Source: Pomacea canaliculata | Taxonomy: Eukaryota > Mollusca > Gastropoda > Architaenioglossa > Ampullariidae | DNA length: 64,000 bases | Assembly: GCF_003073045.1 (NCBI RefSeq) | Contig: NC_037590.1 | Span: forward strand, 13,106,311 to 13,170,310 | Direction: 5' to 3' | Shown here: piece after piece, positions 47,126 to 59,600 of the stretch | Numbering within the stretch: position 1 is the stretch's first letter | Layout of the letters: the number at the start of each line of letters is the position of its first letter | Position numbers and translations under genes: made by a program | Notes under the pieces: generated by a model | What the model was told of the DNA's origin: nothing | Database searches by the model: none | What the model saw: only the letters and a program-made list of their open reading frames with translations

Positions 47126-50100
47126 ATGCTGAAGGCTAAAGATTTCCACGTGTCAGACACGCTTGGATTCGTTTTGGAGGAGCCGCTGGTAAAGTTTTCT
47201 TTTTATGATTATTTTGCTTGTGCTGGGCTAGTCCTATAGTTTGCAAAACTAGAAACATGAATGTGCGAACCATGAGTTTTGGTACTCCGACCATAACTCA
47301 CTAAACCTAATTAGGTCACTAATTCAAGGTCAATTAATGCTTGTTGCGCTGACCAGTAACCATAGATATCAGTAGGTACTAATCTGTTTGCATAGCAGTA
47401 ATTTTTTTTATCATAGCAGTGAGGGGGCAGTGGAAATTGGTGTTTTACGCCGAAACAGCAACATATAAGCTTATATCACGACAAGGCAGCCAGCCCTGTA
47501 AACAGCAGGGGCGCCTGGTAGTGTATAATGACTAAAACACTTGCTTGTCACCACTGCAGTGAGCTACTCAGGGTTCAGAACTCGTCTCGGGTCACTCACA
47601 GTATGTGACACCCGTCCATAGGACAATTCTAATCTGCACACTAAAGCATTCATACTGTCTGAATGAGACAATGCCACATACTATAATGAACTATGTCCAT
47701 ATGTGACCCTAATTTGCCGTGTGTTTTTATTTTCTAGAGTACACCTGTTTAAGTCGCATAATGATGAATCCTAGTATCTTCTGCCACTGATAATAGGCAA
47801 GGCACTGATGGTCTTCTTGCTGTTTCGATTACAGAGTGCAGACTGAAACTAAGCCATGTCACAGTTTGGGTAAAAATGGTTTTGTGGTTTATAGTAGTTT
47901 TTGAGTCATTTATTGCATTTGCATGGGCCAGCCTGTTTGATATTGAAAATATCGTAGTACTTTGCAGCAACTGAGTACTTACATGGAATGTCATGTCATT
48001 GTATTATCACAAATATCATAAACAAAGAATTAAGAAGTCTTTAATTGGATTGTACAGGAATTTCTGCCAGAATACTTTTCATCATGGAATCTACTGGCCA
48101 AAAATATGCCGAGCCTTGTCCAAGGCAACAGGATGAGACATGAGGTTGATAAGGTAAAGTGCACAAAAGTCAACCAACAGATTGGCTGATATTCTTTTTG
48201 GTTGGTGGATGTGAAAACGTGAGCATGTGAGTAAGAGAGATGTAAAATAGATTCTTTCATTAAAATATCCTGTAAACGTTTGTGAGTTAATAAATATTGT
48301 AGAGATAATTATTTCTGTGACACTCCAAAGTCTTCAGGCTTGTAATTAAATTAAAATATAATCCTCTGCACAACTCAGCTGCATTATTCTCATACGTGTT
48401 GCATTTTTAGATGCCTTTGTTGGACCACCAGCATTTACAAGGGCACAGGCAGAAGCGACTCGCCCATTTACAACTTACAATCATTGCATCAGGATATGTA
48501 TGGCAACATGGTGACAAAGATGCTAGCAAGGTGAGGCAGTCACGTGCAGAGTTTATAGGACAGGCTTTCATTTGTCCTTATTTTTTTTGCCTGTTCATAT
48601 CTCATTTCTTATCAGCAAGGCCATGTTTATGGGCAGGCAGACACATCTGCCTAGGACCCTATGCTTTTGATAATCGTCAGTGACCCCCATACTTTTGAAT
48701 AAATAGGGTAACTAGGCTCCAAATTAATCCCTATGCTTCAGGCCCCGTGGGGGCTAAAAATGGGCCTGCTTATCAGTGTTATTTTGTTTCTAAATTTTGT
48801 CATCGATATGAAGCATAAATCTATTAGCAAGAGTAAGAAATAAGCATGTACACACATTCAGAGTAAATATTGTACACTTCTGTAAATTTTGCCTACACAT
48901 ACACACTCTCCCTCAGGTACATAAATTTTTTTTTTTTTTCAGTCCATCCCAAAAAGCATTGCAGTGCCTTTATACTACTTGTCTGAAGAACTGGGTCTGC
49001 CACCAATCGTATGTCATCCAAGCTTAGCATTAGCTAACTGGGCTCCACTTTTCCCAGACAGGTATGGCATAATTTTCTTTGCTCCTTGTATTTGAAAAAA
49101 AAAGGTAACAATTACAGGCCGTCAGGTGGTTCAATTATGCATTGGTGTTCGGTATACAGTCCAATCGGTTTAATTTTAGGCAGACCAGAGGAAGAACAAT
49201 CTCTCTGACAGAAATTTATTTTGTAGCAAAAGAATCGGCATAGTTACTATGTATGGAGTCTATGATGCAAATAAAGAAACATCAGATTGTGCAACAGAAG
49301 GAAACCAGACTGAGTACCTGGCTCACTTACAAAAGAAAACGGGCCTTTGAGACATATTTCCTATTCTGTTCATGCATATATGTGTGTGTGTGTGTGCGCT
49401 TGCATGCATGCATGTGCAAGCACGAAAGCAAGAGGAACATATATATCCAGATAGGGTGTAACCTAAGCAAGAAAAGAAATAAAATTATAGTTTGTTATGC
49501 TTAAAAAGTATATATCATAGATAATGTTTTCTTAGAGAAAAATCTTATTTTTCAATTTATTTTGTTTTGATATCTGTTTCAGACCCTTATGTTTGGAGTA
49601 AGTATTTGATTGCAAATTATAAATTTTAGGACTATTTTATAATGTGTAAAAAAAATAATGAACATTATAATAATAATAAAACATTGTAAAAGGCCTGTTA
49701 ACCTGCATTAGTTTTATCTCTAAAAATATCTCTGATTAAATTTGGAAAATAGTCATGACTTTTTTCAAAATAATTTTTGTCAACAAAGAACAGTTAGCAT
49801 GATTCTGCAAAATGCATCTGAAAGTTACACTGAACATCAATTCAAAGAAATTGTTGCCGGTGAACATGAAGTGCTTCTTTCTTGTCTAGAAATCTTCGCT
49901 GTCTCTACACGTTACCAGGTGGAGCAGAGGCTGAATGGTTCTTCCTGACTACAGTCATGGTAGAGCTAACTTTTGGCAAGTGTATTCAGGTTGGAGAAAT
50001 TTCCAATTATAATAGTGATTTGCTGCCCATAGAAAAAGTAAATGCTTAGGAATGAAATTTGTAACAAATCTGATTCCTGTCCTGTTGCTTCTGTTCTCTG

Positions 50101-53100
50101 TAAATGATCATTGACGATATGTAGCATCCACATTATATTTTTTGGCTGCAGTAGCATACTGAGACAGAAAGGATTGGTTTAACTGGATGCCATTCCCTAA
50201 GATTGCCTTACATTTATTACTTGAACTATGCAAACATGTAATTCAATAATGTTTCCTTTATTCAATTCTTTTGGTGCATGTGAACTGTATAACTTTGGAA
50301 ATGAGTGCCATTTGATCTTTTGAAAAAAAAACCTTTTGTTTCTAGTCCATCTTGTCTGTAGTGACTAGCACTAAAGAGGAGAATGAAGGCCAAGCTATCC
50401 AGGGTTTAAGCCATATAGCTGATGTGGTGAAGCAAATGGAGGAAGTCTTGTCACACATGCATGGTAAGCATTCACGTTAAACAAATTTTCCTTTTCTTTT
50501 CATAATTGTTGGGCTTGACTACCTATAGTGTGTTGTATTTTAATGTGGGATATGATAGTAGTGCTATGATCTGTTTTTAATATCCTAGTTCTAAATTTTG
50601 ATTTCTGTTTATTGGTCAATCTGCATCTTGCATAGTCTTCACATCCAGAATTATGTACCCATTAACACACATATATATATTTACAATCACTCACAGTGAG
50701 TTAAATATCATTCTTGTGTGTGGTAATTGTAATCAATGCAAGCAAACATATATACACAATCACACACAGTGAGTTAAATATTGTCTTTGTATGTGGTAAC
50801 ACAGTGTGACCATCTTGTAATCAGTGCAAGTTTGGACTGGGGTCAATAGCTCAGACAGGTATGCTGGATCAAGATGGTGAAGACAATGGTAGCATAGTGT
50901 GGCCATCTTGTAATCAATGCAAGCTCAAAATGGCCGCCAAAAAAGCTTTTACAGAAGTGTTGCATGATCTGCTTTTAACCAATATGTGTAGCATGATTCA
51001 AAGCCATCTGAAGTAAATGTGCACACACACATATCATGCCGGAAGGGCTGTTCAGCATGACTGAATGCCATTTCTACTTTTCTGACACAAATGACACTGC
51101 AGTGCTATCTGCTTCAACATAAACATCTCCAGTCATATACAGGCATCGATTTGGATGTTTACTTTCTTAGCAGAAAGTAGCTGAAGCCATGGTAGACAAT
51201 AATGCTAGAAAATCACAAATTTTTTTTTTTTTTTACCATTTGAGTTTTGGAACAGTGAGTCAGAATCAGGGAAGAGTCACTTAAAAAACATTTTGACATG
51301 ACTTCACCATGCAGAGTGTATGATTGTGCCCAGAAAGGGCTGATGAAATATGCTTGAAACAGCTAAAATCTGCAAATGAACTGTTTTACATTTTCCAAGC
51401 TATGTAATTCTACTCTAATGTGCCCTTCTTTTTCTCTTAGATAAACTTACTTCTGGCACATTCTTCAATGTACTCAGACCTTACCTTGGTGGGTACGTAT
51501 GGATTTATAAAATATCTTAATGGATTCCAAAAAATTCAAGGCAATGCTGTTTTCTGTATTGCTATTGTTGATGTCATCATCATAGTTATTCTCAGCATTT
51601 TTTTTATGGATAAATTAATACTTGATGTGCCTGATAGAATTAGTTCACTGGTTAGGAAAAGACTCAGAGCTTTGCATCCTCTTTTTTCAAGTGTTTTCTT
51701 TATCACATTTCAATTAGTCACTTATAGTCATCAGTACTGAAGAAATGTAGGAGGTAATGTATTTGTAGAGATAATGAAGGTATAATGAAACTGCAGATAT
51801 GGTGGAGAAAGCAGTCCTTTACCTGAAGGAGTAGTTTTTGAAGGCATCTCTGACCAGCCAATAAAGGTGAAATAATGTTTCAGCTTTAATGAAAAATTTT
51901 AGTATGTAATCATAACTTCATTTTGTTCAGGGATACAATTTTCTAGTTTGCATTTTTAATGAAAAGGTTGCACTTAAAATGTTTTTAAGGATCCTTTTTA
52001 AGACCTTCAAGATTGTTCATAATCTGATATATATATATTTAGAGAGAGAGAGACAACTGTTTTTTTGGCATTTTAATTTGTTTTAAGGATTTATTGTACA
52101 TTTTGTATTATGATGATGCTAATCATTTTAAATGTTATAGTTCCAACATCATTGTCAAAAGTAAAGTATCCCACAATTACATTTTGCAGGCTTTTGGTGG
52201 AAGTGCAGCTCAGAGTGCCACTTTGCAAGTTCTGGATGCTCTTTTAGGCATACAGCATACAGATGGTACATAGAAAAAAAGCACAGACTCTTCTCTCTTT
52301 GGCAGAGAAACGATCCTTGTCCTTAGAAATCTCTGTACTTATGTCTGAAAACATTTACTGGTCTAAGTAAAGGACTATAGTTAATGGTGGTCAGGAAGGC
52401 AATGGTATCACATTACATTTACTAATAAAGAATTAATGTTGGGCAGGAAGACAGTAGTATCGCATGACACGGACTCAGAATTAATGGTGGTAAGGACGGC
52501 AGAAGGATAAGTATTATGTGTAGAGGTGTTCATTCCATGATGCAAGCAGTAGTATAGCATGTCCAATGGCACAACAGTTGAGCACTTGTCACCAATGGAT
52601 CAGATGTTGGGGTTATCTTGTCTGGAATGCTATTCTTTCATTGCATTCGCACCTCTTTATATGTCAGCTGTTTTGCTATGAGATAGCCTTAGTTGCTGAC
52701 TTGGTATGAAACATCAGTTCTCTTGCCATGGTATGCAATAAGCTTTAAAATAAGTTGAAGAAAATAACACTAGCATCTTTTTTTCATTTTTGCAACTTCC
52801 TTTTGCAGGTGAGAAAAGCTTCTTAATGACAATGCGGACATACATGCCTCCCTCCCATAGGCAGTTTGTGGAAGCTATTGAAAATAAATCCCATTCTGTG
52901 CGAAAATTCGGTGAGTGTACAAGGCATAGTGTAAATGAAGCAACTGCCACTTAGCAAAAAAATTAAATCAGCACTGATAAAATGGGTAATCAGTCTTAAT
53001 TGTACAACAAAATAGGCCTTTTAGTTCAAATCATCCCTTTTTTTAAGTGTTAATTTATCCTTAAGCTTGTGACTTTTTTTTTTTTTAAATCATTGCATGG

Positions 53101-55468
53101 TAATGCATGCACATTTCCCCCCTTCTTGTTGAAAGGTCTTTGGAAAGGAAGTTTGAGAATAATGCAAAGTGTTTAAGATGGACCACTGTGAATAAACAGA
53201 AATGTATGTCATTGTGTTTCAGTTGAGTGCAGCAATAACAGTGATCTTCATAAAGCCTACAACACTTGTCTTTCCGCTGTCGCCAGATTCCGAAGCTACC
53301 ATATCCAAATTGTCACCAAGTGAGATAATCATCACCCCATCTCTTTAATTTCCTGACTAGTGCAAGAAAATGCATTTTTTTTGTGGTAGGAGAGAAACAA
53401 TTGTTTTTCAGATAACTGTTCTCACAAACACTATTCACATGTAAGAAAAATCCAGAAAATGCTGTAAAAGTGCTATCTTGTGCCTGAAAACAGCTCAGTA
53501 TCGTTTAATTTTCTTCAGATATTAAGAATACTTCCTTCTTGTCCCCATCGCTTGGACCCAAAATGTGAAATAACAAGTAACAATTTTTATGTACTTAACG
53601 ATTCATTGTTCAAGTACCCAGGGCTTCTTCAGCCAGTGAACTATGGGCAGTGTAATAATGTATGGAAGATGAGGTATGAACACTTGTGCAATACAGCCCT
53701 GGTTCACAGAATTTTCATTCACCGATCTGAACCAGAATTGTGTAGACAGTTATGTATGCTTCATTCATTTATTTGACTGGTACTGGTCATTGGGGGCAGC
53801 ACATGAATAGATGCAGCAACTGGAAAATTTACCTCCAGCTTTGGCATTGAAGATTTCCACATTTTGGTCTTGCAGTCAGCTCGGTTATGGACCATCTCTC
53901 GTTTTTGTTCTGAAGCGCTACAAGGATGCTTATTACGAGTATGAGTTCTGTGCCATACAAATCTTGTGATTATTAATATTATTACTATTGCTCTGTGAAA
54001 ATGCTAGGAGTCTGAGTCCCCTGTTGTTGGTTTCATCTCTGTCAAATTTATCCACCGTTTATGTTCATTTCTGAGCCAACCTTAGCATTTCAGTCACAGA
54101 GTACAAGGATGTTTTTGGTATTGCCTTTATAACATTGTCTTGGCTGTTGGTAGAACTCCTCCACTTTATTGTCTTGATGCCTGGAAGTCGGAGCAAATAC
54201 TTGGACAACGGTGACATTGGATATGGGTGTACAGCTGATGATGACTGACCAAATTCCCATGTGTCCTCACCATGTTTGTGTCTGGCATCTTCTCCATTAT
54301 ACCAGAGTTTATGACCCTTGTAAGTCTATCTCACTTCTGCCAGTGTCCCATCTGTACAACTCTAGGCAAGTTCTTTCACTTTGCCACACGAGTGCGATGT
54401 GCTGACATTCCACATACTAGTAGATGTTCCTTCTCTCAACTCTATATAAATCTGCTTTGGTTCCAGTAGTACATTTTCCTGAAGCCTACCAGAAAGGTTT
54501 GTATCATTGTTGATCTGGGCCCCAACCAATCACACTTGAACTTATGTAGTAAACATTCATAGTCCTTCATCTGGCTTTAAGCATTTGGTGGCACCCATCT
54601 TCCACTCTAAGTAAACCATAGCTAGTAGGTCAGCCTGGTCATGAACATGTGGACACTTGACCCTGATTGATACTTTCATTCCAGAAAGCCTTTGCCTGCT
54701 AATGCCATGTTAACATGATGGTTTTCTGTAGGAGTTTACTTCCTTAGCCTGATTCCCCCCAAGGTGGGGCAATTTTCCCTTAGCTAATGTCAATGCTAGC
54801 ATGGGAATCAGTTGGGGAGGTCTATGCCATCCACTCCCCGCTCCAAGTGGCAAACATGAAAAGCTTGTGCTACCTCAATGTGCAAAAAGGCAGGAGCAGA
54901 AGAAGCAAGACTACTTTATAACAATTTTTTTTTAATTTATGGAGTTTAGTTAAATTCTGAATGTACAGAAAATCTAAGTGTAAATTTAAGTGTACAGCAT
55001 TTTGTTGCATTTAACTTGTACCCAATTATCCATGTTAAGGTACATCATTCAGGCCCGTGCCAACAAGACTACAGGGAAAAGGTTTGAGAGCCTGGACAAC
55101 AAAGGAACAGGGGGCACAAGTAAGTTTTCTTGTAACAATCCTGGAAATATTAGTCTTTATTTTGTAACCCACATTGAATGATAGCATTTCATCCAGATAC
55201 ATCCAGGTCAAATTTAGGTATGAAGATGCACATGAAATTGATGTAAAAAATGGTAGACTGAGATTTTTTTTCCCCTACTAGCTAGATGTCCTGCAGATAA
55301 AATAAGTGTAACACTTTCTTTTAGAAAATTACCCTTATCTTTACTTGAGACTGCTTGTTTTTGTATTTTCCAGACCTCATGCCTTTCTTAAAGACCCTGA
55401 GACAAGACACAATGGCGAAACTAGTTCCCAGTGACAATACACAAAATGGAAAGAGTGCTGATAACTGA
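47126..55468 (+). CDS. IDO: Indoleamine 2,3-dioxygenase (IDO-family haem protein)
   Basis: Cytosolic haem enzyme that opens the indole ring of tryptophan to N-formylkynurenine, first step of the kynurenine pathway. Fourteen exons join in frame to 400 aa (human IDO1 403): 47126-47188, 48058-48153, 48411-48530, 48943-49061, 49583-49597, 49890-49989, 50346-50463, 51441-51492, 51797-51866, 52190-52265, 52809-52910, 53223-53319, 55040-55119, 55374-55468. The proximal haem ligand is His337 in RSYHIQIVTKY (codon 53300-53302). Phe218 and Arg223 in FFNVLRPYL match the substrate-binding Phe226/Arg231 of human IDO1; GGSA at 254-257 and the GTGGT loop near the C-terminus are kept. Human Ser167 is Thr159 and Tyr126 is His118. 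Gastropods also carry IDO-derived myoglobins, so an oxygen-binding role is possible; the kept Arg favours an enzyme. It converges on the ceramidase gene. Confidence 0.95.
47437..47508 (-). mobile_element. tRNA-related SINE, copy 4 (in IDO intron 1)
   Basis: ATTGGTGTTTTACGCCGAAA, then TTATATCACGACAAGGCAGC and CAGCCCTGTAAACAG match the tail half of the family. The sequence then diverges, so only the 3' part of the element is present. A GGGTTCAGAACTCG word near 47570 may be a displaced piece of the head. Confidence 0.6.
49381..49415. repeat. (GT)n and GCAT repeat in IDO intron 4
   Basis: A GT run of about eight units followed by three GCAT units. Confidence 0.8.
49583..49597 (+). CDS. IDO: 15-nt micro-exon 5 of the IDO gene
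   Basis: Flanked by TTTCAG on the left and GTAAGT on the right. With the split codons at its ends it supplies R-P-L-C-L-E, which lines up with KPLTYEN of human IDO1 between the LANW motif and the following strand. Skipping it keeps the frame (15 bases) but removes a conserved stretch. Confidence 0.8.
50666..50923. repeat. Degenerate tandem duplication in IDO intron 7
   Basis: Two units of about 80-87 bases (50666-50744 and 50745-50831) share CACAGTGAGTTAAATAT, TGTGTGGTAA and TAATCARTGCAAG words. A third partial unit (50888-50923) repeats the AGTGTGRCCATCTTGTAATC end of the second. Confidence 0.7.
52026..52054. repeat. (AT)n(AG)n repeat in IDO intron 9
   Basis: A short AT run followed by an AG run. 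Confidence 0.8.
54050..54925 (-). mobile_element. RTE-clade LINE, 5' half with broken endonuclease, in IDO intron 12
   Basis: On the minus strand the left part reads as an RTE-type apurinic-like endonuclease, split over frames: LWYNGEDARHKHGED, then NVTVVQVFAPTSRHQDNKVE and FYQQ, ILVLCD, a stop in place of the usual Trp, and NAKVG (54074-54090). These match the ordered motifs of the RTE/CFDP2-like endonuclease (WYSG, IIQVYAPTS, DILVVxGDWNAKVG) as I know them. Frame changes lie upstream of VVQVFAPTS. The right part (about 54500-54925) shows no frame and would be the 5' leader. Sequence after NAKVG is missing, so the reverse transcriptase is absent. The copy cannot move. Confidence 0.75.
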
Positions 55469-56684
55469 TTTCATTTTGTGGTTTTCATATGCTATGTAAA
55501 TTCTTATGTCTAAGGAAAATAGCTGTTACCTGAAATAATAAATCCTAGGGCTAGATGTGACGATAAACTGCATGTCACTCAATATTTTTTTATTTGCATT
55601 TATCATTGCTATATAGATTATCAGGTTTTTAAAAAATATTTCTTATATGTTGTTTTGAAAACTCTTGTGATAAGTTTTCTCCCTCTACAAGAGCATAAAG
55701 ATTTCAAAGACCTGTCATAAAAAGCATTTTAAAGTAATTAAAGGCACAAGTTTTTACAATGACAAGTTTTTTTAAGATTCATTATGTTGTTTTGATTACT
55801 CTTGTGATATGTTTTCCTAACTCTTCAAATAAATTTTACAGAAGACGTTTACTTGGGATGGGTCTATAAAATGGTAACTTATTTGATCTGTTCATAATAA
55901 AAATAGCATTGAAACAAACAAAAAAAAAATTTTTTTTTTAAATAGCACCTAAAAATTCTTATGTCTAATGTATTATGCCCTATTTCAGTTTAATTCACTC
56001 ACTGACAATGACTACACACTACCAGTGTTGGGAAAAAAATCAACAGCTGAATTCACCAAATAACAATTAAAATGAAGGAGAACACAAAAGTTATAATATT
56101 TTCTGTGCAGGAATAATAACAGAAACAATCGTACACTTCTGCTTTAAAAAACAGAAACCATGCACATTATAAAATACAATACTTTTTGCTCCACTGCCAA
56201 GTCAATGTGGTTTCTCAAATATACATATTTACAGATAATAATCTTTAAAAATTAAACACTACCGCTTTTAAGTATGTCAACATCTTTAATTTGAAAATGA
56301 TCCAGGATTTTGAAAGAGAACAGAATTTTCAGACTTGCAGTACTCAATGAAAGCCTTTAGTACAGTTCCTCGTGGACATAGAAAAGTGCAGCAAGTAAAA
56401 ATGTAATATTTCTGAGGAACTTTGATTTTAAAGGGAGCTTCATGGTCATAAAAGCTGCTTGCTCATATGCTAAATTAATTTAAAATAACTTTAATTGCTA
56501 ATTTTGTTACTTAACTTTTTTTTTCATTCACTTGTGTATTTTTTTCTAATTCACAATTCTGCATCCAGAGCATTTTAAGCTCACAAGTGAACAACTAACC
56601 AAAACCTTCTGTTAATTAAAAAATATTTTGAAGGAATTTTTTGTTTGTCACTCTCAAAGTAACATTTATAATGTGGTGACAGTG
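55469..56684. other. Convergent spacer between IDO and ceramidase
   Basis: 1.2 kb of AT-rich DNA with no exon. It holds the 3' UTRs of both genes: AATAAA on plus at 55537 and 55828, and weaker ATTAAA words on minus (56490-56495) for the ceramidase. An A9T9 run lies near 55920-55939. Confidence 0.6.
55537..55542 (+). terminator. Candidate poly(A) signal of IDO
   Basis: AATAAA 69 bases after the stop codon. A second AATAAA at 55828-55833 could give a longer form. Confidence 0.55.
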
Positions 56685-59600
56685 TTATTTTTTCACCATA
56701 AACAAACTGCTTGACCCTTCAAAAGATGTCAGACTTCCAAAAATACTCTTAGATGTTCCAAAGTGACGAATACGATAAGTACCAGGTGTTTGGCCTTCTG
56801 GAATGTCCCATCGAATAATTGCATCACTCTCACCCAGTAGAAGGTTGTCATTTATCCACTGGTATCTGCAGAGAAATAAAAGGGAATATTTATCTAGCTT
56901 TTCAAAGAATGTTAACTAATATTTGTCAAATATTTGGGAACAACCTTCAAAGCACAAAGCAGATCTAACTGCTGTGCTCACTAGATGTTAATCAAGACCA
57001 GATAAAAAAGAAACAAAACATAAAATTTAACACACACTTGGATGTATTGTTTAATAACATAGATGAATTTTACATCCTTCATCCCTTAAAAAAAAAGGTA
57101 CTGAAGATAAAGAAAAGAAAAGCACAAGACAAATAACTTTAAAAGAACTCTTATGTGTGTTAAATTTGAAAAAGAGAACATTCACTTATTTTAAACTTTT
57201 CCTTTTTTTGTTAAATTAGCATTCCTTTTAAAAATAGGCATTTCTTCACAATTTAGGTGGTGTTAGTTACAGTATCTGACTGCCTAGCAGTCAAGTAAAT
57301 GTGGATTTTCAACAATCCTTGCTTGACCAAATTGTGAAAGTTTAATAAGTTGATTGGCTTAATTAAATATTTCTTTCTGCATTCTTGTGATTGTAATAAA
57401 TGTAACTACAAGCATTTTGTGAAAAGCTTATGGTCAGACAGAGTTTTGCCATAATATATTGAAGCAAAATTTAGAAGCACTCTACTTGAGTAATCATCTG
57501 ACTGTGTAATAGTGCGCCTAATCATGTCCTAAACACCAACACAATGCCATACCTAGTCTCCCAATCCCTGTCTGTGAAAATAACTCTCCAGGATCCACTT
57601 TCTTGCTTTTGTTCCACTGTCAGGAATGTGCCGTTTAGCTGTTTTGAGAAAAGAGTGTTATCACAATCCAAGAATGGTAACAATAAGAGGAATAATATTT
57701 TATACATCTATAAAAATAAAAATGCCAAACCTGAAGATTTTGTGTCATAGTTACGACTTCTATCTGCCAACTGCCAATGTAGCTATCTTGTTTCTCCAGA
57801 AGATTTAAACAGGATTATGTGTCTTGCACATTTCTTCAAGCTAAAGCCAGCTGTGCTCATGATAACAATAATGTAAGGATGAGTGCAAAAGCACTGCATT
57901 TGAATAGTATTAAAACTGAATTGTATCAAAATAGTATCCTATTCTTCATGTTTATTGAAAATATTTACTTTTTGTTACTCACCCGTAAATCATTTCTAGG
58001 GTTTGCACTGACAAATCTGACTTGCACTACTGAACCCTGAAAAAAGAAGGGGAAAATGAGACATATTTTTTATATCTTAGTAGAACTCTAAAGTTGTGTG
58101 TTTCTATAGAAACTCATTGTCTCAGTTGTAATAAGAAATCCATGCATCTCATTAAACAGAATCCAGAGAAAGAATGTCAAGTTTTTATTGCATCTTTGTT
58201 TTGTGAAAAGATGATGTCTAGAAACGTAAGGTCACCCCAAAGAATTTCACTTGCTGTGTTTATACAAAGTTGCATAAATTGAAGATTACATGAATGTTAC
58301 CGCTATGTGTTTAAGGCTGTTTTGATTATCTATGTGGAAGTGCTGGGTATGAGGAAAGGAATAGGTGAGAACAAATCGAAAATTTCTCCAAAAACTAACA
58401 ATATGCACAAGCAACTTACTGGCTGGTAAGAAGGCTCAGCATCAGTCTTTACATCACCAAACTTTTTTCCCACAGGAGATGAGTCAAACAGAACACCTGG
58501 CAAAAATGACCATTGCTGTCCCAATAGATTTGGGGGGTTTGGACCAAGAGACACGGGTTTGCCCTTTGAATAGAAAATAAAGTTAAAATAGCCTTGAATA
58601 GAAAACAAGTAAAGAAAATTAAAATTCATTGTTACAGTTGACAATATCTTTGTAAAGGTGTGACCTTTTATACTAAGAAGTTTATTTAAATCATTGAGGA
58701 AAAAAAATATTGCATGAACATGCTTGTGCACATGACACACACAAAAACAAAAAAAGCAAAACTTAAGCATACAAATGCACAAATAAAGAGGCAATCCACT
58801 GAGACTGAATCAGCCTAACAAGAATTAAGCTTAATTTATACCTTAGCAAGAGCCTCTGCCAAGATCTCAAAATTCTGAATATAAGCCTGAAGTGTGTGAG
58901 GCCCATAAATGGTAGATGCTGCCTCATATCGTTGTACCTGTAATGAAGAGAAAATCGGTGTAAAACTTTAAAAATTCAAAATAATGCTCAAAACAGTCTT
59001 TAAGTCCCACCTCATGTTACCCCATTTAAAAAATATCTTTCAAGATAATATATTTTTAAAATGGGACAAGAGATATTGATCTAAATTTGACAAATGACTG
59101 TTTTTGATCAACTTATAGAATAAGAAAACTTGTATTACACAACTGTACTCATACCAAAGGGTGATTACAAACATTGTTGAGTGTACCAGATAAATGATGA
59201 AATAAACAAACAGCACTGCCAAAAATTAAGCTGTCAGTAAGAAGCATGTTGTCTCTGTACTCTGCATCATACTTTATCAAAGTAACAAAACAATGAGCCA
59301 CGCACCAATGCATGCATGTGCATCCCTACAACTATAGCCACCTATACATAAGACACACACATTCATTCAAGCACACATTTTCTACTCATTTTTGGATAGT
59401 AAATTTGATATTTCATAAGTCTTGTGAACTTTTAAGCTGTTTATATTTATAAATTATTAGCATGATTAAAAGAAAATCATTAAAATTGTGCACACTTGCC
59501 AAAACTGAGAATACACATTTTTATCAATAAAATGACATCACACATTCTGACCACACCTGGTACTCCTCAAATGTAGCTACATAGTGGGTATAGTCATTGG

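Noticed and set aside
48590-48780. Possible transposon end in IDO intron 3 (GGCAGGCAGACACATCTGCC)
   Set aside because: Only a short inverted pair; no boundary, target duplication or second copy in the window.
53480-53776. Additional IDO exon in intron 12
   Set aside because: Exons 12 and 13 already join in phase through the conserved HIQIVTKY motif; the frame here has no place in the family alignment.
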